From NCBI RefSeq assembly GCF_001610835.1, contig NZ_CP011270.1:558001-622000 (forward strand): a stretch of DNA of 64,000 nucleotides. The letters run 5' to 3'. Shown piece after piece: positions 39,636 to 49,092 of this stretch. The stretch's first letter is position 1, and each line of letters opens with the position of its first letter. Origin of the DNA: Planctomyces sp. SH-PL14. GTDB lineage: Bacteria > Planctomycetota > Planctomycetia > Planctomycetales > Planctomycetaceae. A program made the translations under genes and the position numbers. The notes under the pieces are model-generated. The model was not told where the DNA came from. It saw nothing but the letters and a program-made list of their open reading frames with translations, and searched no databases.

Positions 39636-40600
39636 CGGCCCCCGCATCGGAGTCAAACTCCGCGCAATCCTCGCCGCTCGTCGAGTTTCGCTCAGCGACG
39701 AAGTGGTACGGCGACGTCATCGGGATCAACGATGTGACCCTGACGCTGGGCCCCGGGATCACCGGCCTGCTCGGTCCCAACGGCGCGGGGAAGACGACGC
39801 TCATCAAGCTCCTCACGGGCCAGCTCAAGCCAAGCCTGGGGGAAGTGCTGGTCCGCGGGAAGTCCGCCCGGACCGCCGCGGCCCGGCGGCACTTCGGCTA
39901 TTGCCCCGAAGGAGACAACTTCTACGAAGAGATGTCAGGGCGGCAGTTCGTCCGGACGATGGCTCGCCTCCACGGCTTGCCGCCGCGCGCGGCGCGGGAG
40001 CGGACGGAGGAGACTCTCGCCGAGGTCGGCATGTCCGACCGGGCCAGCCGTGGTCTCAGCGGGTATTCCAAAGGGATGCGGCAGCGGATCAAGCTCGCCC
40101 AGGCCCTCGTGCACCGCCCGGAAGTCCTCGTCGTCGACGAACCGCTCAACGGGATCGACCCCGTCGGACGGAAGGAATTGATGGAGCTGTTCCGCCGTCT
40201 GGCGGACCGCGGGCAGGCGGTGCTGGTGTCGAGCCATATCCTGGAAGAGATGGACCAGATGGCGGACCGCGTCGTCTTCATGGGACGGGGCCGGGTCCTC
40301 GCGGTCGGCACGCTCCCGGAGCTGCGGGCCATGCTGGCGGAACAGCCGCTGCGGATTCGCGTCGCCTGCCGCCAGCAGCGGGAGCTCGCCGCGCGGCTTG
40401 TGTTGTGGGATCTCGTGCTCGGGATCGAACTGTCGGGAGACGAGGAGATCCACCTGCAGGTCTCACGGCCGCGGGAGTTCTACGAGCGGTTCGCGCGGCT
40501 GGTCGTCGAGCAGTCGTTCGACGTAGGCCGGCTGGAGACGACGGACGCCACGACGGAGGCGACGTTCAAGTATGTCATGGCGGCCGCCACGCGGTTCTGA
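39632..40600 (+). CDS. ABC transporter ATP-binding protein (second)
   Basis: 322 residues from the ATG at 39632, overlapping the permease stop by four bases. Walker A GPNGAGKTT (residues 48-56), Q-loop region GYCPEGDNFYEEMSGRQFVR, signature LSGYSKGMRQRIKLAQALVH, Walker B VLVVDEPLNGIDPVGRKELM and switch SSHILEEMDQMADRVVFMG are all present. The C-terminal 90 residues form an extra domain. It is a paralogue of the first ATPase and shares the LSGYSKGMRQRI type of signature. It would pair with the following permease. Confidence 0.93.
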   Translation: MTAPASESNSAQSSPLVEFRSATKWYGDVIGINDVTLTLGPGITGLLGPNGAGKTTLIKLLTGQLKPSLGEVLVRGKSARTAAARRHFGYCPEGDNFYEEMSGRQFVRTMARLHGLPPRAARERTEETLAEVGMSDRASRGLSGYSKGMRQRIKLAQALVHRPEVLVVDEPLNGIDPVGRKELMELFRRLADRGQAVLVSSHILEEMDQMADRVVFMGRGRVLAVGTLPELRAMLAEQPLRIRVACRQQRELAARLVLWDLVLGIELSGDEEIHLQVSRPREFYERFARLVVEQSFDVGRLETTDATTEATFKYVMAAATRF

Positions 40601-40614
40601 TTCCGGGAGTCCCT

Positions 40615-41382
40615 GTGAACGAGTCACGCTCGACGTTCTTTGCCTGCCTGGCGCTCTTCTGGCTGACGCTCCGTCGCCAGCTCCGCTCCCGGCAGACGCT
40701 GATCTGCCTGGCGCTGGCGGTCGTCGTGGGGCTGATCGTCTATGCCGCGACGTGGCGCCCCTCCGTGCGGCCCGCGCGACTCGCGAACAACGTCTTCATC
40801 CCGACCTTCGTCGCCTTCCTGATGCCGATCTTTGCGGTCTGCTACGGAGCCTCCGGGTTCGGCAGCGAGCGGGAGGACCGGACGCTCGTCTACCTTCTGA
40901 TCTCCTCTCTCCCACGTCCGCTCGCCTATCTGGTGAAAGGGCTGGCTTGTCAGCTCCTCGTGGCGGCGTGGACGGTCGGAACCCTGTGGGCTTACTGCCG
41001 GATCGCCGGTGCGCCGGGAACGGAACTCCTTCCGGTCTTTCTCCGGGCGAGCCTTCTGGGGAGTCTGGCGTACGCCTCGCTGTTCCTGCTCGTCGGAGCG
41101 GTGTTCCGGCACGGCACGATCATTTCGCTCGTCTACTGGTTCTTCCTGGAGGTGCTCCTCGGCAACCTGCCGGGGATCGTGAAGCGGGTGTCGATCGCCT
41201 ACTACGTCCGGTGCGTCATCTACGGATTCGGTGAGGATCTGAAGATCAAAGCGATCAACGAGGACATGTGGGTCGGCATCTCGGGCCCGGCGGCGACGAC
41301 GGCGCTCGTCGCTCTGGTGGCCGGGCTGACCCTTGCCGGCGTCGGCGCGTTCAGCCGGCGGGAATACGCCGATGTCGGATGA
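40615..41382 (+). CDS. ABC transporter permease (second)
   Basis: 255 residues from GTG 40615, preceded by GGGAG. It begins VNESRSTFFACLALFWLTLR and shows about six helices, e.g. TLICLALAVVVGLIVYAATW, IPTFVAFLMPIFAVCYGASG and IISLVYWFFLEVLLGNLPGI. The loop GSEREDRTLVYLLISSLPRP is the mark of ABC-2 type permeases. It closes the second ATPase/permease pair; the following amino acid permease starts inside its last codons. Confidence 0.87.
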   Translation: MNESRSTFFACLALFWLTLRRQLRSRQTLICLALAVVVGLIVYAATWRPSVRPARLANNVFIPTFVAFLMPIFAVCYGASGFGSEREDRTLVYLLISSLPRPLAYLVKGLACQLLVAAWTVGTLWAYCRIAGAPGTELLPVFLRASLLGSLAYASLFLLVGAVFRHGTIISLVYWFFLEVLLGNLPGIVKRVSIAYYVRCVIYGFGEDLKIKAINEDMWVGISGPAATTALVALVAGLTLAGVGAFSRREYADVG

Positions 41383-42787
41383 CCTCGTGCCGCCGGGTGC
41401 GCCGGGGGGAGAACTTGCGCCGCAAGGGATACCGGAATCGGCCGAAATTCTTCCTTCCGGGCCCTCCCATGTCCCCCTGAAGCGCGTCGTCGGGGTCGGC
41501 GGCGCAACGATGATGGGGCTGGGATCGATCGTCGGCACCGGGATCTTCGTGAGCCTGGGATTGGCGGCGGGGAGCGCGGGTCCGGCCGTGCTGCTGGCGA
41601 TCGCCGTGGCTTCGCTGGTCGCGGTCTGCAATGGACTGAGCAGCGCGCAGCTGGCGGCGGCCCATCCGGTCAGCGGAGGGACGTATGAGTACGGACACCG
41701 GTGGCTGCATCCGCTCCTCGGGTTTGTTGCGGGCTGGATGTTTCTGTGCGCGAAGGCCGCTTCGGCGGCCACGGCGGCTCTCGGGATCGCCGGCCACGTT
41801 GCCCAGGCGCCATCGATCGGCCCCGATGCGACGGTCGGCATTGCGCTCGCCCTGGTCGCCGGGCTGACCGGGATTGTGACGGCCGGTCTTCGGATCAGCA
41901 GTGCGGCGAACACCGTCTTCGTCTCGGTGACGCTCGCGGCGCTGGCCCTCTTCATTGGCGCCGGACTCTTCTCGGGCGGCGGACCGGAGCCGGAGCGGTT
42001 TCGTCCGTTCTTCGCGCCGATCTCATCCGACGCGACACCTCTGGGCGGCTTTCTCCAGGCGTGCGCCCTGATGTTCGTCGCCTTCACCGGGTACGGGCGC
42101 GTCGCGACTCTCGGCGAGGAGATCGTCGACCCCGCCCGGAGCATCCCGCGGGCGGTCGTATCGACCTTGGCGGTCTCGGCCGCGCTCTACGTCGGTGTGG
42201 CGTTCGTGGCTCTCGGCACCGCCTCGGCCGCCGAGCTGGAGCAGGCAGCCCGCCGCACCGGAACCCCTCTGGAGCTTGTTGCGGATCGGCTGCATGTCCT
42301 CGGTCTCACCCCGCTGGTCCAGGTTGGCGCCGTGACCGCCATGCTGGGAGTCATGCTCAACCTGCTTCTGGGACTCTCGCGGGTCGTCCTGGCGATGGGG
42401 CGGCGCCGGGATCTTCCGGGCCTGTTCTCGATTCTGGACGGCCGATCGGCTTCCCCGGTTGCCGCGATCCTGCTTGTCGGGGGCCTCATCGGTGGGCTGG
42501 TCCTTGTCGGCGACGTGAAGACGACCTGGTCGTTCAGCGCCTTCACGGTCCTGATCTACTACTCGCTGACGAACCTCTGCGTCCTGCGGATGCCTCCCGC
42601 GGAGCGGCGATACTCCGGGGCCCTGGCTGCATTCGGGCTGGCGGCCTGCCTGTTTCTTGCCTTCTGGATTGACCGCCGCGTGTGGCTCGTCGGTCTGGGG
42701 TTCATCGCCGCGGGAGCGGCGTGGTGGTGGGTCGCGGAACAGGTGCGCCGCAGGAGAGGTGGCGAGGCTCCGCTCCGGTCATCATGA
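41372..42787 (+). CDS. APC-family amino acid permease
   Basis: 471 residues from the ATG at 41372, overlapping the previous stop by eleven bases. Twelve helices are expected; the first half shows VGVGGATMMGLGSIVGTGIF, the unwound-helix G-rich motif of the APC superfamily, then VAVCNGLSSAQLAAAHPVSG and MFVAFTGYGRVATLGEEIVD. It would import amino acids or related amines by cation symport or exchange. Its presence after two ABC export pairs may mean that amines or peptides are the common substrate, but this is a guess. Confidence 0.92.
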   Translation: MSDDLVPPGAPGGELAPQGIPESAEILPSGPSHVPLKRVVGVGGATMMGLGSIVGTGIFVSLGLAAGSAGPAVLLAIAVASLVAVCNGLSSAQLAAAHPVSGGTYEYGHRWLHPLLGFVAGWMFLCAKAASAATAALGIAGHVAQAPSIGPDATVGIALALVAGLTGIVTAGLRISSAANTVFVSVTLAALALFIGAGLFSGGGPEPERFRPFFAPISSDATPLGGFLQACALMFVAFTGYGRVATLGEEIVDPARSIPRAVVSTLAVSAALYVGVAFVALGTASAAELEQAARRTGTPLELVADRLHVLGLTPLVQVGAVTAMLGVMLNLLLGLSRVVLAMGRRRDLPGLFSILDGRSASPVAAILLVGGLIGGLVLVGDVKTTWSFSAFTVLIYYSLTNLCVLRMPPAERRYSGALAAFGLAACLFLAFWIDRRVWLVGLGFIAAGAAWWWVAEQVRRRRGGEAPLRSS

Positions 42788-42794
42788 TGGCCGC

Positions 42795-43949
42795 ATGACA
42801 CGTTTCCTGCTCATCCCGGTTCTCTCCACGCTCGTCCTCATCGGCACATCCCGGGGGGATGACCCGCCGCGGCGGCTGTATCTCGACGAGTTCCGTCCGC
42901 AGGCCGAACTGCAGGCGCCGGAGCAGATCCTCCAGAAGGCCAAGTTCCCGTGCGTGAACGTCCACACGCATCCGTTCAAGCTGACGGACGAGGAGCTGGC
43001 CGAGATGGTCCAGGCGATGGATGTCTCGAACATCGCCTGCAGCGTGAGCCTCGACGGGCAGGCGGGGCCGAACTTTCCGCAGCATTACAGCCGGCTGACG
43101 TCGAAGTATCCGAACCGCTTCGTCGTCTTCGCTCGGATGGATTACCAGGGGCTGGCGCCGAAAGACGATCCCAAGGCGTGGGACGTCAACCAGCCGGGCT
43201 TCGGTCTGGCGATGGCGGACAAGCTTTCGGCGGCGGTCCGGGAAGGGGCGAGCGGGCTGAAGCTGCTGAAGGACCTGGGGCTGCTAGTCCGGGATGCCGA
43301 GGGGAAGCTGATTGCGCCGGACGATCCGCGGTTTGATCCGGTGTGGCAGCGGGCGGGAGAGCTGGGGGTGCCGGTGCTGTGGCACTGTTCCGATCCGATC
43401 GCGTTCTTCAAGCCGACGAATGAGAAGAACGAGCGGTGGGAGGAGCTGTACCGGCATCCGGAGTGGAGCTTTTACGGCAAGGACTTTCCGTCGCACCAGT
43501 CGCTGATCGATGCCCGGAACCGGGTGATTGCGCGGCATCCGAAGACGAAGTTCATTTGTGCGCACATGGCGGATATCCCTGAGGACCTGGCGAAGCTGTC
43601 GGGGTATCTCGACGCGATGCCGAATATGAATGTCGAGATTGCGGCGCGGGTGTCGGAGCTGGGGCGTCAACCGTATACGGCGCGGAAGTTCTTTTTGAAG
43701 TATTCGGACCGGATCCTGTTTGGGACGGATGGTGTGCCGCCGGTTTCGGAGCTGATTCCGCACTGGCGTTTTCTGGAGACGTGGGACGAGTATTTTCCTT
43801 ACGAGGACAATCCGTTTCCGCCGCAGGGGTTCTGGAACATTTACGGGCTGGGGTTGCCGGATGAGGTGTTGCGGCGCGTTTATCATGAGAACGCGGAGCG
43901 GTTGATTCCGGGGGTCGCCAAGGCGGTCAAAGCGTGGAAGGCGAAGTAG
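42795..43949 (+). CDS. Exported amidohydrolase
   Basis: 384 residues from the ATG at 42795, seven bases after the permease stop. A signal peptide (FLLIPVLSTLVLIGTSRG) leads to an amidohydrolase TIM barrel with His57-x-His59 (NVHTHPF), WHCSDP with a third His, CAHMADIPED, and FGTDGVPP with the catalytic Asp. The family (amidohydrolase 2, PF04909-type) acts on many C-N and C-C bonds; the substrate cannot be told. The signal places it in the periplasm. It ends a run of six overlapping or near-touching genes, and repeat copy 8 starts right after its stop. Confidence 0.88.
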   Translation: MTRFLLIPVLSTLVLIGTSRGDDPPRRLYLDEFRPQAELQAPEQILQKAKFPCVNVHTHPFKLTDEELAEMVQAMDVSNIACSVSLDGQAGPNFPQHYSRLTSKYPNRFVVFARMDYQGLAPKDDPKAWDVNQPGFGLAMADKLSAAVREGASGLKLLKDLGLLVRDAEGKLIAPDDPRFDPVWQRAGELGVPVLWHCSDPIAFFKPTNEKNERWEELYRHPEWSFYGKDFPSHQSLIDARNRVIARHPKTKFICAHMADIPEDLAKLSGYLDAMPNMNVEIAARVSELGRQPYTARKFFLKYSDRILFGTDGVPPVSELIPHWRFLETWDEYFPYEDNPFPPQGFWNIYGLGLPDEVLRRVYHENAERLIPGVAKAVKAWKAK

Positions 43950-43951
43950 CG

Positions 43952-44264
43952 TCCTTGCCGGCGCGGCTCCCATAGCTCAAGCCCAATTTGCGACGGCAGC
44001 CGGGGTCAAGGGGGTCTCACCCCCTTGCCGCCGGAGGCACTCCTGTGAGGAACCGTGGCAAACAACCGACGTCCGCTTCGTGGAACCGGCGTTGAGGACT
44101 CCCCGCTCGCTTCGCATTCCCGCGGGTTGGCGAGTGGGCATACGACACGGTGTCCGCGTTTGGACACGATCTCCTTCAGACATCTCCCGACGGCCAGGCC
44201 TCCGGCGGGCAAGGGGGGATTCTCCCCCCCTGCACTCCCCCACCAGGGTGCCCCTGGACCCGGT
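43952..44264 (-). repeat. Dispersed ~310-bp structured repeat, copy 8
   Basis: Full-length minus-strand copy that fills the space between two convergent genes: its tail (CTTGCCGGC on plus, 43954) begins within three to five bases of one stop codon and its head (GGACCCGGT, 44264) ends about ten bases from the other. The tail holds a good GGGGTCAAGGGGGTCTCACC hairpin strand. Confidence 0.94.
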
Positions 44265-44273
44265 AGATAGGCC

Positions 44274-45962
44274 CTACTTCGATTTGGGTCCGACTGGACG
44301 GCCGGGCTGGCAGAAACACGACGACGTGATCTCCACGTCCGCGTCCTTCCAGCACTCCGCGAACCGCTTCCTCGCTGTGCCGGCTTCGTCCGCCTTCCCC
44401 TGCAACTCCAGACTGCGCGCCAACCCAAACAACGCCCAACCGTTGTTCGGCATCTTCCTGAGATCCTCCCGATACACCGCTTCCGCCTCCGCGGCCCGGC
44501 CAGCCGTCAGCAACGTCGCCCCCAGCGCATGCCGCACAGGATGAATCCAGTCGGGCGGCTCCGAGTACCGCAGCCGATCCTCCCGCCGCACCGCCTCCCG
44601 AAGCTGCTCAATCCCCTCGTCGACCTTTCCGTCCCGCACATCGATCTCCCCCGCCAGCAGACACTCAGCCACCCCCAGCACGTCCGCCGCCGTGTTGTTC
44701 CCGACGATCCCCTCCTTGGGGACCAGGGAGCGAGCGGCGAGGAAAGCCTTCTGCTCCGCGCGAGCCTTCGCAACATCGAGCTTGGCGGCATACGCGATCC
44801 CGCGGGCGCAGTGCCGCATCGCCCGCGTGAACGGCAGATACTCCGGACCTTCCGAAGCCGCGAGAACATCGTCCCAGCGCCCAAACCGGATCAGAACCTC
44901 CAGCGGCATCGCCAGAAAGCCATCGGCAAACAGGGCGTTGTCATGAACCCAGTCGGCCGGCATTGCCTCCGTCATCTCCTGGATCGCCCGGACCGCCAGC
45001 CCGCTCTGCCCCCGCATCATGGCGGCATAGGCGAGCATGTGATGGTTATGGGCCATGTAGATCCGGTAGAAGCCCTGCTTCGGCGACTGCTTCCGATACG
45101 CCTGATCCGCCTCGATCGCCAACGTGTTCGACGCGATCGCCTCCGCCCAGCGTCCCGTCCGGACATCGATGTGCGACGGCATATGAACCAGATGCCCGAG
45201 CCCTGGCTGAAGCGTCAGCAGCCGCTTCGCCGGCGCGATCGCCTTCTGCGGCTGCGGCGAGGCTTCGACCGCGTGGATGTAAAGGTGCAGCGCGAGCGGA
45301 TGCTCCGGCACCTGCGTCAGGGCCGCTTCGAGGGTCCGGACGACCTCGTCCGTTCCGGGCCGGGCAACCCCCTCGGCCGTCCACAGGTCCCACGGCCGCA
45401 GGTCCATGAGCGACTCGGCGAAGAGAGCCCCGATGTCGGCATCGTCGGGATGCCGCTGCCAGACCTCCCGCATCGCCCTGGCGTAGGCCTCATCGAGCGG
45501 CTTGCGATCGTCGGGCTGCGGGTCCGCGTAGCGATGCGCGAGGGCGGCGATGAGTTCCTGCTCGGTCTCCGACGCGCCGGCCGCGACCTCGCGTGCGGTG
45601 GCGAGCGCCTGCCAGGCGGCTTTGGCCTGCTCCGGCGGGACGACGGGGTTGTTGATGTGCGGGCCGTGGGCGATCGCGACGCCCCACCACGCCATCGCGC
45701 ACTTGGGGTCGCAGTCGGCCGCCTTGCGGAAGGAGCGGATCGCCTCGTCGTGATTGAACGCGTACAGCAGGCAAAGTCCCTGATTGAAGTACCGCTGCGC
45801 CTCGAAGGACTCCGTCGTCACCTTGCGGCCGAAGTTCCCCAACCCCTGAAAGAGCGGCACGATCGCTGCCGGAGCTGCTTCTTGACCCCGGCCCACCGAA
45901 GAGATTCCCGTCGCCGTAAGGGCCCCCGCCAGGAGCCCGATGCCGATGTGCACGCGTCTCAT
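44274..45962 (-). CDS. Exported TPR protein
   Basis: 562 residues. The N-terminus (MRRVHIGIGLLAGALTATGI) is a signal peptide. The mature chain is helical with TPR motifs, e.g. AQRYFNQGLCLLYAFNHDEA, CAMAWWGVAIAHGPHINNP and HPLALHLYIHAVEASPQPQK, plus the invariant HMPSHIDVRTGRWAEAIASN and YMAHNHHMLAYAAMMRGQSG. I recognise it as a conserved bacterial family of secreted TPR proteins without an assigned reaction. The C-terminus has a short Cys-rich stretch (SSCFCQPG). It is probably transcribed alone on the minus strand. Confidence 0.82.
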   Translation of the reverse strand: MRRVHIGIGLLAGALTATGISSVGRGQEAAPAAIVPLFQGLGNFGRKVTTESFEAQRYFNQGLCLLYAFNHDEAIRSFRKAADCDPKCAMAWWGVAIAHGPHINNPVVPPEQAKAAWQALATAREVAAGASETEQELIAALAHRYADPQPDDRKPLDEAYARAMREVWQRHPDDADIGALFAESLMDLRPWDLWTAEGVARPGTDEVVRTLEAALTQVPEHPLALHLYIHAVEASPQPQKAIAPAKRLLTLQPGLGHLVHMPSHIDVRTGRWAEAIASNTLAIEADQAYRKQSPKQGFYRIYMAHNHHMLAYAAMMRGQSGLAVRAIQEMTEAMPADWVHDNALFADGFLAMPLEVLIRFGRWDDVLAASEGPEYLPFTRAMRHCARGIAYAAKLDVAKARAEQKAFLAARSLVPKEGIVGNNTAADVLGVAECLLAGEIDVRDGKVDEGIEQLREAVRREDRLRYSEPPDWIHPVRHALGATLLTAGRAAEAEAVYREDLRKMPNNGWALFGLARSLELQGKADEAGTARKRFAECWKDADVEITSSCFCQPGRPVGPKSK

Positions 45963-46288
45963 AGTGTTCCTGTTTCGATCCGTCGCAGTTGCCCGAGTTC
46001 AGAAGGCGCAGCGCTCACCGAGACGTCATGATCCTGAGAAGGCAGGATGAAAGCCGCTCGCACTCAGCACCCGGTCCGGTCGATGCCTGCACGGCATGGT
46101 CGCCGGAATCCGATGTGAATCGGTAATGGCAAATGCAGTGCCGTGTCGACCACGGAATCGTCTGGTCCTCGCCGGCCCCGCCCTCGTTCTCGTGATTCCG
46201 TTCAGTTCCAGCCGAGTCCGCCAATCGGGCCCGGTTCCGAATTCCTCGCAGGACAGCAGCGGCCCAGTTCGGTTCGCCGCACTTTGAA
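45963..46288. other. Gene-free stretch upstream of TPR gene
   Basis: 326 bases with no convincing gene or repeat. Only weak dyads such as CCGATGTGAATCGG (about 46102-46115) occur. It presumably holds the promoter of the minus-strand TPR gene and the 3' end of the STN-like gene. Confidence 0.4.
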
Positions 46289-46975
46289 TCACTTCGCTTC
46301 CGGCGGCTCTGCGGCGGAATTCCGCACCAGCCGGTTGAGCGTTTCGAGCGTGGCCTGATGGACGTACTTATTGTGCGAGACGATGACGTGGCTGCCGAGC
46401 GCGGTCGCCTTGCGGCTCCCTTCGGGAAGAACCAGTTCGGTGACGACCCGGGCCACGTCCTCGGCCGTGACCCCGGGACCGAGAAGCGGCTTCACGTTGT
46501 AGACCCGCAGGGAGTGACGCTTCTCGATCTCCGTCCGCGGACCGATGAACAGGGCCTCCTGGTCGATCACGAAATCGAGTGCCTGGCCGTCGACGTCCTG
46601 TAGAAGGATTCCAAGCGCCGACCGCAGCCGGATTCCTTCCAGTGTCACCGACACGCGCGCTTTGATCAGTTCCTCCTCCGAGACGCCCGGCAACAGGACG
46701 ATGTTGATCCCGTGCCGGTCGGCCAGCATCCGCAGGGCCTGGGAGAGCGTGTGGTCCGGCGCCTTCAGCGCGGTCTCTGCGGAGAGGGTCCGGGCGATAC
46801 GGACCTCCGCGGAGCTCGTCCGGGTGACTTCGCGGATCTCCTCGCTCTGCGAGTCGTCAGCCACCGCATCGTCCGCGCGAAGCGGCTCGCCCCCGCACAG
46901 CAGGCCCAACACCAGAAGAGCGGTCGGTGCGCAGGACCGGAACGCGACGAAGCAGCAACGCTGTGCGAAGGTCAT
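46289..46975 (-). CDS. STN-like exported protein (paralogue A)
   Basis: 228 residues from the ATG at 46975; the frame runs open farther upstream, but that part reads as a shadow. The signal peptide (APTALLVLGLLCGGEPLRA) leads to a domain with TLSQALRMLADRHGINIVLL, RLRSALGILLQDVDGQALDF and SLRVYNVKPLLGPGVTAEDV, which is the pattern of secretin/TonB short N-terminal (STN) domains. It is clearly paralogous to the next gene. It would be a small periplasmic protein; no secretin or TonB protein adjoins it. Confidence 0.8.
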   Translation of the reverse strand: MTFAQRCCFVAFRSCAPTALLVLGLLCGGEPLRADDAVADDSQSEEIREVTRTSSAEVRIARTLSAETALKAPDHTLSQALRMLADRHGINIVLLPGVSEEELIKARVSVTLEGIRLRSALGILLQDVDGQALDFVIDQEALFIGPRTEIEKRHSLRVYNVKPLLGPGVTAEDVARVVTELVLPEGSRKATALGSHVIVSHNKYVHQATLETLNRLVRNSAAEPPEAK

Positions 46976-47156
46976 GATGTTTTCACCAATCGAGAAGCGG
47001 ACGAATGATCCCAATCGCAGTGAGACTCTCCGGCAATCTCCGAGCGGAGAGTCGGGGCCAGGGCTCACGCGGGTGGACCGGCCCCTGGTTGCCGGAGGCA
47101 CCGGATCGCGGCATTGAATCCATTGAACCGCGGCGTTCGACACCGGAGAAGACGGA

Positions 47157-47849
47157 TTACGGACGGAACGGCCCCTGTGTGGCCCGGAAGACCAGAACGT
47201 CCTCGGCATCAGTCGAACGGAGTCGACGGAGGACCGACTCATGGACGTGGCGGTTCCCCACCACGGCCACCAGGCCGCCGATCGGCTGGGCCTTGGGGGA
47301 ATTCTTGAGCAGCCGTCCCGAGTTGAGCAGATCAGCAACGTCCTGGCCCGTCGCACCGTCCTTCAGAAGGGGCTGAACGTCGTAGACGCGGATCTCCAGC
47401 CGGGCGCGGACGTTGTCGCGGTCGGTGATGCGGAGCTGCTCGCCGTCGATGTGGTAGTCGATGAACCGGCCGTCGAACAGCAACTGCAGGGCCTTCCGAA
47501 GCGGGACATCGCTCGCGTCGATCGAGAAGGGCCGCTTGGCCCCCTCGCCGAGGTTCGCGATCGCTTTGTGGTCCATCACGATATTGATTCCGTGGGCGTC
47601 GGAGATGGCCCCCAGCGCCTGTGACAGCGTGCGATCCTTGAACTTGAGCTGCGCCGGCCGGTCGAGGCAATCGTAGATCCGTTGCGAAGCCCGGGCGCGG
47701 GTCGTGATGTCCCGCACGACGAGATCCGTAGACTCGTCGGAAACTTGCCTTGGCGACACCGTCTCGTCGGCGCGAACCAGCCGGCCCGGCGACAACGACG
47801 ATCCGACAACGACGATCAGTACGGCAGCGCCGATCCGGCAGATTCCCAT
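47157..47849 (-). CDS. STN-like exported protein (paralogue B)
   Basis: 230 residues from the ATG at 47849, with GGGAGG about eight bases upstream. After the signal peptide ([20 protein letters not shown]) come [40 protein letters not shown] and [20 protein letters not shown], matching paralogue A block by block. The C-terminus differs ([18 protein letters not shown]). The two genes lie 181 bases apart on the same strand, an evident tandem duplication. Function unknown; STN domains in other proteins contact partner proteins or signals. Confidence 0.8.
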   Translation of the reverse strand: MGICRIGAAVLIVVVGSSLSPGRLVRADETVSPRQVSDESTDLVVRDITTRARASQRIYDCLDRPAQLKFKDRTLSQALGAISDAHGINIVMDHKAIANLGEGAKRPFSIDASDVPLRKALQLLFDGRFIDYHIDGEQLRITDRDNVRARLEIRVYDVQPLLKDGATGQDVADLLNSGRLLKNSPKAQPIGGLVAVVGNRHVHESVLRRLRSTDAEDVLVFRATQGPFRP

Positions 47850-47981
47850 TCTTTGTCCTCCCTGCTGAGTGGCCCAGAGTCCGGCTTCGTGGGCGCATAC
47901 AATAGGAGCGGAACCTGCCGCCGGTCCATGCCGGGCGGTCCGTCCGCGATCGCCGTCCGCCTTTTCCTCTTGACACCTCCG

Positions 47982-48851
47982 ATGCCCGAGCTTCCTGAAG
48001 TCGAAACGATGGTCCGCGGAATTCGCGACGCCGTGGAGGGGACCCGGATCGTCCGCATCCGGAGATGCCCGTCGCCGTGCCGTCCCCTGCAGATCACGCC
48101 GGGCCTCCGCCAAATGGCCCGCCGCGCGGAGGGCCGGACGATCGTCGCCGTCCAGCGGCGGGCGAAGCGGATCGTCCTGAAACTCGACGACGAAGCGGCC
48201 GCGGACCGCAGTGACGGGAGTGGAGGGGGCGGGTTCGTGATCGAGCCCCGTATGACCGGCCTGATGCTCCTCTCCGATCCACCGAACACGAAACACCTCC
48301 GCCTGGAATGGCAGCTCCTCAAAGGGAACGAGGAACGGCGGCTGTGGTTCTGGGACCAGCGGGGGCTGGGGACGATCTCGCTGCTCGACGCCGAGGGCCT
48401 TTCGCAACTGCTCGACGGAGGACGGCTCGGCAAGGACGCTCTCGACATGGCTCCCCCCGACTGGACCGCGATCTGCCGGGCGACGTCGCGGCCCATCAAG
48501 GTCCTGCTCCTGGACCAGTCGAAGGTGGCGGGAATCGGAAACCTCTATGCCAGCGAGATCCTGCACCTGGCGCGGATTCATCCCGAGACTCCCGCGGACC
48601 GGCTGACCCGTCCGCAGATCCAGCGGATGGGGGCGGCAACGCTGGAGATCCTCCATGCGGCGATCCGCCACGAAGGCTCGACCTTGAGCGACGGGACCTA
48701 CCGCAACGCCCTGAACCAGGACGGCGGCTACCAGAACTCCCACCGCGTCTACGACCGGGCTGAGGAGCGCTGTCCCACCTGTACCAAAGGGGTCATCGTG
48801 CGGATCGTCCAGGCCCAGCGATCGACGTTCTACTGCCCCCGCTGCCAGTGA
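47982..48851 (+). CDS. mutM: Formamidopyrimidine-DNA glycosylase
   Basis: 289 residues from [10 protein letters not shown]. Pro2 and Glu3 are the catalytic N-terminal pair; the beta-strand Lys62 is in [11 protein letters not shown] helix-two-turn-helix follows ([20 protein letters not shown]), with the zinc finger CPTCTKG ... FYCPRC at the C-terminus and [18 protein letters not shown] before it. It removes 8-oxoguanine and other oxidised purines from DNA and nicks the abasic site. It is divergent from the STN-like gene on its left, and 132 bases separate the two starts. Confidence 0.96.
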   Translation: MPELPEVETMVRGIRDAVEGTRIVRIRRCPSPCRPLQITPGLRQMARRAEGRTIVAVQRRAKRIVLKLDDEAAADRSDGSGGGGFVIEPRMTGLMLLSDPPNTKHLRLEWQLLKGNEERRLWFWDQRGLGTISLLDAEGLSQLLDGGRLGKDALDMAPPDWTAICRATSRPIKVLLLDQSKVAGIGNLYASEILHLARIHPETPADRLTRPQIQRMGAATLEILHAAIRHEGSTLSDGTYRNALNQDGGYQNSHRVYDRAEERCPTCTKGVIVRIVQAQRSTFYCPRCQ

Positions 48852-49092
48852 TTCGTGTCCCCCTCCAGCCGCAGCCCGAGAGACTTCGGAAAAGTGCCCG
48901 GTGCGGCAAAACGGATCGGGTAGAAACCATTGCAATCATCGGGACGGTCCACTTGAATATGGGGAACTTGTCGGATCTGCGGAAGATGCGTACTGATGAC
49001 TCCCGACACACGTGAGTCACTGGCCGCAGGGGACCTGTGACGGTCTCCCTTCTGTACCGACGCCATTCAGAGACTTGGTCAGGAGGAAAGCC

